Positions 1 through 6,477 of a stretch of DNA of 8,892 nt are shown here, piece by piece. The stretch's first letter is position 1. Each line of letters begins with the position of its first letter. A program made the position numbers and the translations under genes. This DNA comes from Candidatus Wolframiiraptor sp. EX4484-121 (GTDB lineage Archaea; Thermoproteota; Nitrososphaeria_A; Caldarchaeales; Wolframiiraptoraceae): positions 1 to 8,892 of the forward strand of contig NJEK01000055.1 in assembly GCA_002255105.1 (NCBI GenBank). The letters run 5' to 3'. Below the pieces are notes generated by a model. It saw nothing but the letters and a program-made list of their open reading frames with translations, did no database searches and was not told the DNA's origin.

Positions 1-1811
1 TCCTCGTAGGCTCGATCCGCCTCCTTCAGATACTCTTCGCCTAGGGGCTTAGGCTCCGGGAATATCCTACGCTTCACGGGCCTTAGAGAGGATGAAATCT
101 TCTCCATCACCTTCCTCATCCTCTTAGCCCTCTTAGCCGCTCCCACCAGATACGCCATGTCTAGGGTCTTGTCGGCCGCTAGGATGACGCACCTACCCGC
201 CCTAGCCCTACCAGTCCTACCCCTCCTCTGGATAAGCCTGACCTCGGATGGAACCGGCTCATAAAATACCACTAGGTCGCACTGTGGAATGTCTAAGCCC
301 TCCTCTCCTATGCTCGTCGCGACCAAGATCTGTAGGTCTCCATCCCTGAACCTCTGTAGGGTCTCGAGCTGCTGCTTCTGGGTCATAGTCGGAGCCTTAT
401 CCCCTCTCCTCCTACCCCTCCTCCCATGCCCTACGAATATCTCGGCCCTATAGCCGTTGGACTTGAGGACGTCTGCTATATGCTTGGCCGAGGACCTGTA
501 TTGGGTGAAGACGAGTATCCTGCCCTCCGGATCCCTATCCAGTTGATCCTCGATAACCTCTAGTAGCTTGGGTATCTTTGGATGCTCCTCAAGCTCCTCA
601 TGCTTGATCCTCTCCAACAGCTCCCTAAACCTCGGGTCTTTCGCCAGCCTCCTATGGCTCTGCTTACGCCTCTCCTCAACAATCTTCTCTAGAAATGATT
701 TGAAGGCGTATTGGCCCTGAGATAATAGTAGGTCTATTGCGTGGTATAGTATTAGGGCGATGCTCTGGGCCATGACGAGGTCCCACATCCTACCCCTCTC
801 CTCGTCCAGCATCGTGGTCTCGACCTCAAACCTCAGCATGTCGCCGAGCTCCAGTAGATCCCTCCTGAACACGTATTCGGGGTCTTTCTTGATGAGACCT
901 GTTCTCATGAGCTTGGCGAGCTGCTCGTTAAGCATCTCCCTCAAGACCTTAACATATTCTCCATAGCTCTTGGGCGGATCCACAACCCGGTAGCTAGTCT
1001 CTATCTCGTGGATGTATGGCCTAACGTCGTCGTCGAACTCGGATCTATACTCCACATGCTCTATCGACAGCTTCTCAGCTATCTCCCTCACCTTCCTCTC
1101 ATCAGCCCCCGGCGACGCAGTCAACCCTAGGATTACGGGGCATGGGGACTGCCTAAGATATGCCTCCGCGACCAGCGTGTATGCGTAGTTCTTCCTAGCC
1201 CTATGAGCCTCATCGAATACTAGGAGGCTGAAGTTCCTCAAGTTTAGACCTAGGTCGAGGTCGTTTCTAACCACTTGGGGTGTAGCGAAGTAAAGCTTGA
1301 TCGAGTCGCTATCCCACCAATATAGCCTATACTCGGGCTTAACCTCACCAGTTAAGACCTTAACCTCATCCGGCTTAACCCTAAGGAACTTGAGGAAGCT
1401 ATCCCTATGCTGGTGAGTTAATGGTTTAGTCGGCGCCATGACCAACACCTTCCTATCCGGATAATTGTATAGGTAGTGGGCGGTGAGGTAGATCGCTATC
1501 ATCGTCTTCCCCAAGGCGGTTGGAAGAACCACTAAGGTGTTCTTGTCTAAGGCCGCCTCCGCTATCCTAATCTGATACTCTCTTGGCTCGATACTGTTCC
1601 ATCTGATCATCGGGTTCCTCATTATCGTGGAGTCCTTAAGCCTCTCAATCCTCTTCGCTAGGAGCAACTTCTTAACGAGCTTGATATGCTTGCACTCCCT
1701 CCTCCTGAACCTGTAGTCTGGGCAGGTGCATGAGAATCGGCCACGATCATCCCTCATAACCGTATATGATTTGCCCGGGACGCTCTCACTGGGAACCATC
1801 CACGACTCCAT
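1..1811 (-). CDS. Hef-like superfamily 2 DNA helicase with N-terminal SWIM zinc motif (3' end beyond window)
   Basis: The first 603 residues are visible; the gene runs off the left edge. The start is the ATG at 1811, because an in-frame TGA lies three codons upstream. Residues 28-42 have the pattern CxCx9CxH (C28, C30, C40, H42), the SWIM zinc signature. RecA-like domain 1 follows, with a Walker A motif PTALGKT at 97-103, DEAH at 200-203 and TASP at 231-234. A helical insert spans roughly 270-410, as in Hef/FANCM/MDA5-type helicases. RecA-like domain 2 has VFTQYRS at 434-440, ATSIGEEGLDIP at 498-509 and QRRGRTGR at 528-535. Hef enzymes of this family remodel stalled forks and branched DNA, and in Euryarchaeota carry an XPF nuclease domain at the C-terminus. 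Any such domain here would lie outside the window. Walker A has alanine where Hef usually has glycine (PTGLGKT). The gene starts 9 bases after the small gene at 1821-2147, so they are probably co-transcribed. The helicase assignment is firm; the Hef subfamily is likely. Confidence 0.9.
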   Translation of the reverse strand, partial: MESWMVPSESVPGKSYTVMRDDRGRFSCTCPDYRFRRRECKHIKLVKKLLLAKRIERLKDSTIMRNPMIRWNSIEPREYQIRIAEAALDKNTLVVLPTALGKTMIAIYLTAHYLYNYPDRKVLVMAPTKPLTHQHRDSFLKFLRVKPDEVKVLTGEVKPEYRLYWWDSDSIKLYFATPQVVRNDLDLGLNLRNFSLLVFDEAHRARKNYAYTLVAEAYLRQSPCPVILGLTASPGADERKVREIAEKLSIEHVEYRSEFDDDVRPYIHEIETSYRVVDPPKSYGEYVKVLREMLNEQLAKLMRTGLIKKDPEYVFRRDLLELGDMLRFEVETTMLDEERGRMWDLVMAQSIALILYHAIDLLLSQGQYAFKSFLEKIVEERRKQSHRRLAKDPRFRELLERIKHEELEEHPKIPKLLEVIEDQLDRDPEGRILVFTQYRSSAKHIADVLKSNGYRAEIFVGHGRRGRRRGDKAPTMTQKQQLETLQRFRDGDLQILVATSIGEEGLDIPQCDLVVFYEPVPSEVRLIQRRGRTGRARAGRCVILAADKTLDMAYLVGAAKRAKRMRKVMEKISSSLRPVKRRIFPEPKPLGEEYLKEADRAYE

Positions 1812-1820
1812 TAAACATCA

Positions 1821-2147
1821 CTAGATCTCGAATACCTCCTCCCCCTTCACCCTCCTCCTCGCCACCGGCTTTGGATTGACCTCGTCTATCTTGGCCATAA
1901 GCCTCTCCAGCCTATCGTTGTTGATGAGCTCCCTGAAAGCCTTAAGCTCCTCCGAGCTCCTCAGAACCAGGCCCCTCCTCTTCGTGGGCCTCCCGGAGTC
2001 ATCAACAGGGTTAAGCTCCACGGCTAGGCTCGCCGGCCTCTTACCAGCCTCCGGAAGCCTTAGGACGAATATGCCCGGAACAGTCGTGGCCCTACGCTCC
2101 CAATCTCTCCCATGCTTCAAGAAGTCCACGAGCTTCTCATCAGGCAT
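1821..2147 (-). CDS. Small conserved archaeal protein of unknown function upstream of the helicase
   Basis: This encodes 108 residues from the ATG at 2147; a TTG at 2156 would add three. The ATG is preferred because a TATA-like element at 2171-2180 would place transcription initiation almost exactly on it, giving a leaderless mRNA. The protein has an N-terminal helix and a WERR motif. A strand-rich middle (GIFVLRLPEAGKRPASLAVE, then NPVDDSGRPTKRRGL) and a C-terminal helical part ending in basic RRRVKG follow. Alternating beta strands with conserved-looking basic turns suggest nucleic-acid binding, for example a PC4- or ThermoDBP-like fold, but that is inference. From memory, similar proteins occur in several TACK archaea without an assigned role. 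It ends nine bases before the helicase start, so a shared transcript and a helper role for the helicase are plausible. No membrane segment or signal peptide is seen. Confidence 0.82.
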   Translation of the reverse strand: MPDEKLVDFLKHGRDWERRATTVPGIFVLRLPEAGKRPASLAVELNPVDDSGRPTKRRGLVLRSSEELKAFRELINNDRLERLMAKIDEVNPKPVARRRVKGEEVFEI

Positions 2148-2170
2148 TCTAGGCAAACATCATCGATCAT

Positions 2171-2180
2171 GGATAAAAAT
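2171..2180 (-). promoter_or_regulatory. TATA box for the small gene and helicase (leaderless arrangement)
   Basis: On the minus strand the sequence reads ATTTTTATCC. Its centre is about 27 bases upstream of the ATG at 2147, the usual archaeal TATA-to-start distance, so the mRNA would begin at or next to the start codon. No Shine-Dalgarno sequence is seen before this ATG, which fits a leaderless transcript. The same A/T tract read on the plus strand could also serve the divergent gene, but it would give a leader of about 60 bases. Confidence 0.5.
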
Positions 2181-2203
2181 GTTAGAGGCTACTCTGAAAA
2201 TGG

Positions 2204-2213
2204 CACTTTCACC
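2204..2213 (+). repeat. CACTTTCACC element, copy 1 (divergent intergenic region)
   Basis: This is an exact CACTTTCACC followed by AA, in the 112-base gap between the divergent genes at 2147 (minus) and 2260 (plus). The same ten bases recur at 2700-2709 (also followed by AA) and 2753-2762, and nine of the ten at 2732-2741. The location between two promoters suggests a regulator-binding site. The neighbouring zinc-ribbon/winged-helix protein is the obvious candidate, but binding is inference. Confidence 0.5.
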
Positions 2214-2259
2214 AAGCTCTCAAACCATTATCAGAGCGATTCGACGACTCATTATTGGA

Positions 2260-2682
2260 ATGGTTTACGTCGTCATCTGCCCCAGATGCGGGATGGCTAG
2301 GGCATCCTACAAGGTTGAGGACGTCCTATGCGTGTTCTGCGGCGCGAGGTTCACGGCCAAACCCATCTGGAGCGGTAGCCCCGAGGAGGCGTCGGAGAAG
2401 GTGAGAGAACTCAATGCGAGGGTGGAGCCGAGGTTCAAGAAGCTTAGGAGATCTCCCTATCTCTGGAGGATCCTCAAGAAGCCTGTCAGCGTCGAGCTAA
2501 GCATCCTCATGGCTAAGATATTATACCTCCTCGAGGAGTCGAGCATGACCTGCTCGGAGATAGCTTATAGGCTTGGGGAGGATAAGGGGAGGGTTCGGAG
2601 AGCCCTCCAATACCTCAGGAGGCTTGGATACGTCGAGTGCCTCAAGAGGTCTAGGCATAGGCTGGAAGACTTCCAAGACTAA
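2260..2682 (+). CDS. Zinc-ribbon (DUF1922-like) plus winged-helix protein, putative transcription regulator
   Basis: This encodes 140 residues from the ATG at 2260. The frame stays open upstream to 1876, but that part is antisense to the gene at 1821-2147 and is low-complexity Ser/Leu, so it is rejected. A four-cysteine zinc ribbon occupies residues 7-27 (C7, C10, C24, C27: CPRCG and CVFCG). A segment PEEASEKVRELNAR at 41-54 resembles the archaeal DUF1922 rubredoxin-like family, in which the ribbon is followed by an EEAxExVRKL helix. A basic linker at 58-73 leads to a winged helix at about 80-135. It has the helix SILMAKILYLLEES, a helix-turn-helix around 97-120 and a wing with GYVECLKR. The combination suggests a DNA-binding regulator acting in the cytoplasm. 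It is divergent from the helicase pair and lies between copies of the CACTTTCACC element, so autoregulation is possible. No strong TATA box or ribosome-binding site was found for it. Confidence 0.85.
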   Translation: MVYVVICPRCGMARASYKVEDVLCVFCGARFTAKPIWSGSPEEASEKVRELNARVEPRFKKLRRSPYLWRILKKPVSVELSILMAKILYLLEESSMTCSEIAYRLGEDKGRVRRALQYLRRLGYVECLKRSRHRLEDFQD

Positions 2683-2699
2683 GTATGGCCAAACTCCTC

Positions 2700-2762
2700 C
2701 ACTTTCACCAATATCCCTCGATTTTTAAGCCCACTTTCAGATGGGTCTCTTTCACTTTCACC
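2700..2762 (+). repeat. Three phased CACTTTCA(CC) elements upstream of the 97-residue gene
   Basis: Copies lie at 2700-2709 (CACTTTCACC), 2732-2740 (CACTTTCAG) and 2753-2762 (CACTTTCACC), all on the plus strand. The starts are separated by 32 and 21 bases, close to three and two turns of B-DNA, so all three would face the same side of the helix. The last copy ends 6 bases before the TATA box at 2769, where a bound protein could block or assist TFB/TBP. This arrangement is typical of an operator, but no protein is shown to bind it. Confidence 0.55.
2722..2726 (+). terminator. T5 tract after the zinc-ribbon/winged-helix gene
   Basis: A run of five T residues lies 40 bases after the stop codon at 2682. 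Archaeal RNA polymerase commonly terminates at short T-runs without a hairpin. The tract reads ATTTTTAAG, so it could instead be a weak TATA-like sequence. Confidence 0.3.
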
Positions 2763-2768
2763 CACCTC

Positions 2769-2777
2769 TATAATTTA
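2769..2777 (+). promoter_or_regulatory. TATA box for the 97-residue gene
   Basis: TATAATTTA is centred about 36 bases before the ATG at 2809. This predicts transcription starting near 2799 and a leader of roughly 10 bases. A G-run (GGGG at 2805-2808) abuts the start codon and is too close to be a normal ribosome-binding site. The element sits just downstream of the phased CACTTTCA repeats. Confidence 0.6.
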
Positions 2778-2808
2778 TCTCCCAGATCCTTAAGGCGCCT
2801 CGTAGGGG

Positions 2809-3102
2809 ATGGGTAGGAATGCGTTGACGTATAGGCAGAGGCTTAGTCTAGAGCTCGATAGGTGGAGGAACTTTAGAAAAGCCCTTCTAAGAGATGAGAG
2901 AGAATCTTTTGACAGCCTAGTGGATCAAGTGTTTAGGCTATGCCATGCCGGATCGATGTATCCTGAGCGAGACACCTTCGATTTACTCACCATATCCGCC
3001 CTAATCTCACATGAAAGGAGGCTCAAGACCTTAGAAAAAGAGCTTAAGCTGGAGATGAAGATAGATGAGAGGTTACCTATTAGACATAAACCCATCTGGT
3101 AG
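2809..3102 (+). CDS. Small helical protein of unknown function
   Basis: This encodes 97 residues and is not assigned to a named family. The protein is charged and predominantly helical. An N-terminal amphipathic helix (about 7-27, YRQRLSLELDRWRNFRKALL) carries W19, F22 and R23. It leads into RDERESFDSLVDQVFRLCHA, a short loop around 47-57, then two further helices (58-85) ending in a coiled-coil-like heptad of Leu/Lys/Glu. The WxxFRKAL-x-DERExFD pattern resembles small uncharacterised archaeal proteins I have a vague memory of, with no known role. It has its own TATA box and possible operator sites, and is separated from the restriction-modification gene downstream by 74 bases containing fresh TATA boxes. 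A regulatory or accessory role for that gene is possible but unproven. No signal peptide, membrane segment or metal-binding cluster is visible. Confidence 0.75.
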   Translation: MGRNALTYRQRLSLELDRWRNFRKALLRDERESFDSLVDQVFRLCHAGSMYPERDTFDLLTISALISHERRLKTLEKELKLEMKIDERLPIRHKPIW

Positions 3103-3113
3103 GGATGAGGCCG

Positions 3114-3120
3114 TATAAAA
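3114..3120 (+). promoter_or_regulatory. Upstream TATA box of the restriction-modification gene
   Basis: TATAAAA lies 12 bases past the stop codon of the preceding gene. It shares CGTATAAA with a second box exactly 23 bases downstream. Initiation from this box would be near 3142, giving a leader of about 35 bases. Confidence 0.4.
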
Positions 3121-3136
3121 GCCTCTTCGTGGATCG

Positions 3137-3142
3137 TATAAA
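3137..3142 (+). promoter_or_regulatory. Proximal TATA box of the restriction-modification gene
   Basis: TATAAA is centred 37 bases before the ATG at 3177 and predicts a start near 3165 with a leader of about 12 bases. A small palindrome TTCCGGAA (3156-3163) lies at the predicted initiation region. AAGCC (3119-3123) and GGCTT (3143-3147) form a short inverted repeat enclosing this box. Confidence 0.5.
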
Positions 3143-3176
3143 GGCTTATTAGCGCTTCCGGAAACTTAAGTCCGTA

Positions 3177-6100
3177 ATGGGCGAGGTCACGGAGAGGGCG
3201 CTCTATCCACATATTATGGAGGAGCTTAGGAAGGCCGCTGAGAAGGTTGGGATCAGGCTTTCATGCGAGCAGGAGATCGGCGTAGCAGGTGTCCAGGAGG
3301 GTAGGGTGTATCCAGACCTCTTATGCAAGTTCGACGACCAGAGGATCCTGCTCCAGGTAAAGATCGGGGGGAGCCGCCGGTTGCTGGAAGACCTCGTGAA
3401 GACCTATCCGGTAGCCAAGAGGCTTGGAGCCGGCTTAGCCCTACTACTGTATCCCGAGCGGCTTAGATCTATACCGGCGGAAGAGCTCGGAAAGGTCTTC
3501 TCCAAGATAAGGTTGCCCGAGGCCCACGTGGCGTCGGAGTTCTTGGCCACAAGCCTCTACGACCTCACAACCCGGGATCTAGGGATCCAGCTTCTCTCCT
3601 CCTACAAGTCCTTCCTCGCCAGAAGGATCCCGGCTATAAGCTACTCGACCGTGGCGGCCGTGTGCAGGGATGCGGTCGTCGAGCTATCGACCGCGATTAG
3701 GAGAGTTCAGAGGACCAGGGAGTATGTGGATATGGCGCAAGCCATCGTGGGCAGATTCGACTTCTACAAGTCCATGCTGTCCGAGATGGTTAAGAGGGAG
3801 GAGATCATGGAGACTTATCTCGCGGACATCGCCGCGTATCTCGCCGTGATACACCTGCTCCTAGCCCACATCCTATCGATTAAGGTGACGGGGCGGAGCA
3901 TCCTCCCCGCGGTCGACAACCCGCTGGCTGTGCCAAGGAACTTCTTGGAGATGCTCGTGAACAACCTAAGTTCCTCGGAATTAATCGAGAGCTATCCGGT
4001 TTTAGAGGCTGGGTTAAGCGTATTCAGCTTCCTCTTAAGGATTGGTGAGAAGATAGCGGGAGTCGGCGAGGCCGTCGGGAGGCTCTGCTACGCCCTACAC
4101 ACCCTTAGACCTGAACACGTTAAGGAGGAGCTCTTCGGGAGAATCTACCAAGAGAGCCTGCCCCCGGAGACTAGGAAGAATCTCGGCGCATTCTTCACGA
4201 AGCCGGAAGCGGCAACCCTCCTTGCAAGCCTCGCGATAAGGAGGTGGGACGACCGGGTTCTGGATCCAGCCTGCGGCTCGGGCACCCTATTGGCTGAGGC
4301 GTATAGGGTGAAGTGGGCTAAGGCCTTAGAGGAGCTTCGGCGTGTGAACCTGAGGAAGATGCACGAGACCTTCCTGAAAGAACACATCATGGGAATAGAC
4401 GTGATGCGCTTCGCCAAGGAGCTCTCAACCGTTAATCTGATATTATTGCGACCAGAGGTTCCCGTGAGACCGAGGGTATTCCAAGGCGATGGCATCTCTA
4501 AAATGTACGCCTCAGCGGTTGAAGCATGTGGGGATCCGCCGGGTGCTGGAAAAATCTTGGAACTGATAGAGAGGGGTATGAGAGAATACGAGGAATTGGA
4601 TCTTCGCGGCGAGAGCTTCGACGTTGTGATAATGAACCCCCCTTTCACTAGGAGGGAGAACATCCCAGCGTCTGAGAGATCGGCTCTCGAGAGGATGATG
4701 GGGCGGGTTGTTAGGGGCAAGACCGGATATTGGGCATACTTCTTCGCGGCGGCAGACTGGGTGATAGGGCCGGGCGGCAGGCTGGCCGCCGTGACCCCCG
4801 AGGAGTTCTTCGCGGGCGCGGCCGCCGAGAGCGTGAGGAGATACCTCTTCCTCGGGGAGGTCTATAACCCTCGGAGGAGAGGGTATGAGAAGCGTCGGGG
4901 GCTACGCGGCCGCTTTAGGCCGAGGTTTGTGGTGAAGAGCGCGGCTGAGATCTCCTTTAGCGAACAAGCCCAGTATAGGGATTACCTGCTCGTCCTGGAG
5001 AGGGTCTCGACGACGGAGGATCCCACTCCGACCACCTACGTCGTCTTGAAGAGACCGCTGGACGGCTTAGGGGACAAATGCCGCGAGATCTCGGAGGAGA
5101 TCCTCAGGTTCTCCTCCGGGGATCAGAACCGCTTATCCACCGAATATTTCGACGCCTTGAAGATTGACGTAGGGCCGCTTATAGAGAGGCATATCGGCAA
5201 TCTTAAGCCCTTGGTCGGCATGAGTTCCTTAAAGGCTCAGAAGCTCGTCCTCGAGCTTCTCTGGCGCCTATCCGGGTTGCCGACGTTAGGGGAGGTCTCC
5301 ACGGGCATAAGGGCCTATAACCCGGGACAATACACGACGAGAGGCGTTGAGGACTATGCGAGGAAGCTATTCGCATCTCGATATGGTTCTAGGGGTAAAA
5401 GGGTGTTCGAGATCGTGGAGGACGCCGGCGATGTGGTGACTTTCAGGACGGCCGTGAGGGTTAAGGGCCGTAAGAGGGGCTACAGGACGTTCCGCTGCGA
5501 TAAGCGCTCTTGCATCCCGTCCCTAAGATCGCCCGCTGGTGTAAAGAGGTTTGACCTAACGGGGGTCGAAGAGCTAGCGATCATAAGGCCGGATGAGATC
5601 CCCGAGGACGTCAGGGTGGAGGCCAAGCTCGTCAGCCCGGAGGCGCTGTCAAGGGCTGCCGAGGACATCAGGAGGGCATATGAAGACATCTCCTCTCAAG
5701 TGCTCCTCGCGAGGAGACTTCGAATAACATCTCCCAACATATATTGGCTGGCGTTTTTTGACGAAAGGCCGGTTCTAAACACAGCGGTCCTCGTTAACTT
5801 GAAGATCGATGGTGGAAGTGATTGGATGAAGATGCTCACATTATATTTGAACAGCTCGATAGCCTTGTTACAACTGCTTGCCTTCTGCGTGGAGACCATG
5901 GGCGGTTGGGTGGATCTGCATGGGGATCAAGTCTGGTCTAACGTCCACGTCCCCGATTACAGGCGCTTATCTGCTGAGCAGAAGCTCGCTGCCTTGAATC
6001 TATTCGATGAGGTGGGCAGATGTGAGGAGGGCGTTAGGCCGCTTTTTGAGAGGATAGCGTGCAGGGATGAGTTACAGAGGAGGATCGATAAGATCGCGCT

Positions 6101-6272
6101 CGATATTATAGGGTTGGAAGATTTCGTCCCGAAGCTCGATGAAGTTTACGAGGCTCTGGAGCAGGAGCTAGCGACCATGCGACTGATATTAGAGAGATCG
6201 CCGCATCTAGTGTCCAAGGCAAGGGGAGAGAGGGGTCGAGGAAAGCAGACATCTCTAAACCAACATATCTAG
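3177..6272 (+). CDS. Single-chain N6-adenine DNA methyltransferase with nuclease-like N-terminus (type IIG-like restriction-modification enzyme)
   Basis: This encodes 1031 residues. Residues 1-110 form a PD-(D/E)xK-like unit. E16 sits in the first helix, P46-D47 starts a strand, and Q60-V61-K62 gives a QxK active-site pattern as in Mrr-type nucleases. Residues 200-320 are mostly helical. The methyltransferase core follows: motif X LGAFFTKP (336-343), motif I DPACGSGT for S-adenosylmethionine (363-370), D408 in GIDVM, D438 in GDGI and catalytic NPPF (487-490). This is the gamma-class N6-adenine order. About 700-930 looks like a target-recognition region (LGEVSTGIRAYNPGQY; later LYLNSSIALLQL and HVPDYRRL). 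The C-terminal tail is basic. The likely role is to methylate a specific DNA site and cut unmodified DNA, as in Eco57I/MmeI-type enzymes, which are similar in length. No ATPase motifs or separate subunits are seen nearby. It has its own promoter and no overlap with neighbours. The methyltransferase is certain; nuclease activity is inferred. Confidence 0.92.
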   Translation: MGEVTERALYPHIMEELRKAAEKVGIRLSCEQEIGVAGVQEGRVYPDLLCKFDDQRILLQVKIGGSRRLLEDLVKTYPVAKRLGAGLALLLYPERLRSIPAEELGKVFSKIRLPEAHVASEFLATSLYDLTTRDLGIQLLSSYKSFLARRIPAISYSTVAAVCRDAVVELSTAIRRVQRTREYVDMAQAIVGRFDFYKSMLSEMVKREEIMETYLADIAAYLAVIHLLLAHILSIKVTGRSILPAVDNPLAVPRNFLEMLVNNLSSSELIESYPVLEAGLSVFSFLLRIGEKIAGVGEAVGRLCYALHTLRPEHVKEELFGRIYQESLPPETRKNLGAFFTKPEAATLLASLAIRRWDDRVLDPACGSGTLLAEAYRVKWAKALEELRRVNLRKMHETFLKEHIMGIDVMRFAKELSTVNLILLRPEVPVRPRVFQGDGISKMYASAVEACGDPPGAGKILELIERGMREYEELDLRGESFDVVIMNPPFTRRENIPASERSALERMMGRVVRGKTGYWAYFFAAADWVIGPGGRLAAVTPEEFFAGAAAESVRRYLFLGEVYNPRRRGYEKRRGLRGRFRPRFVVKSAAEISFSEQAQYRDYLLVLERVSTTEDPTPTTYVVLKRPLDGLGDKCREISEEILRFSSGDQNRLSTEYFDALKIDVGPLIERHIGNLKPLVGMSSLKAQKLVLELLWRLSGLPTLGEVSTGIRAYNPGQYTTRGVEDYARKLFASRYGSRGKRVFEIVEDAGDVVTFRTAVRVKGRKRGYRTFRCDKRSCIPSLRSPAGVKRFDLTGVEELAIIRPDEIPEDVRVEAKLVSPEALSRAAEDIRRAYEDISSQVLLARRLRITSPNIYWLAFFDERPVLNTAVLVNLKIDGGSDWMKMLTLYLNSSIALLQLLAFCVETMGGWVDLHGDQVWSNVHVPDYRRLSAEQKLAALNLFDEVGRCEEGVRPLFERIACRDELQRRIDKIALDIIGLEDFVPKLDEVYEALEQELATMRLILERSPHLVSKARGERGRGKQTSLNQHI

Positions 6273-6477
6273 CTCCGCCTGCCTACTAGCAATTCCTTTT
6301 TGTCATGAATCACTGTATCAAGAGTGTCGGGAGCGGGACGAGGTCAGCGCGCATGTATTATAATCAGCTCCGGCTTCTAACACCCGTATTAGGGGGATAT
6401 AGTGCCTCTCCAATCGCCTCCAACCATCATCATCGCAACTCTTCATGTTAGATTCCGCGGTTTATGGCTAAATTTCC
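6273..6477. other. Convergent intergenic region
   Basis: These 205 bases separate the ends of two converging genes. A T5 tract lies near the left end, and a TATA-like ATTATAAT occurs around 6357-6364 with no convincing gene after it on either strand. A short CCC-loop-GGG hairpin can be drawn near 6384-6396. I see no tRNA, CRISPR repeat or open frame worth calling. Confidence 0.5.
6297..6301 (+). terminator. T5 tract after the restriction-modification gene
   Basis: CCTTTTTG lies 25 bases after the stop codon at 6272, in the position expected for an archaeal hairpin-independent terminator. No stable stem precedes it. Confidence 0.4.

Noticed and set aside
760..966. Plus-strand 68-codon frame
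   Set aside because: It lies entirely antisense to the helicase core, is Ser/Leu-rich and lacks any motif or ribosome-binding site.
1876..2259. N-terminal extension of the zinc-ribbon/winged-helix frame by 128 codons
   Set aside because: It is antisense to the well-supported gene at 1821-2147, is Ser/Leu-rich low complexity, and the zinc ribbon begins right after the ATG at 2260, as in stand-alone relatives.
2700..2762. Start of a CRISPR array from the CACTTTCA copies
   Set aside because: The repeated unit is only 8-10 bases, spacing is 32 and 21, and no longer repeat or cas gene is present.
2925..3212. Minus-strand 95-codon frame
   Set aside because: It overlaps the 97-residue gene antisense and the promoter of the next gene; no recognisable domain.
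4145..4720. Minus-strand 191-codon frame inside the methyltransferase gene
   Set aside because: It is antisense to the conserved motifs X, I and IV of the methyltransferase; its composition is that of a shadow frame.
6330..6440. Possible C/D-box guide RNA on the minus strand (GATGATGA followed later by CTGA)
   Set aside because: No internal D' and C' boxes at suitable spacing were found, and the C-to-D distance of about 60 bases without them does not make a convincing archaeal guide RNA.
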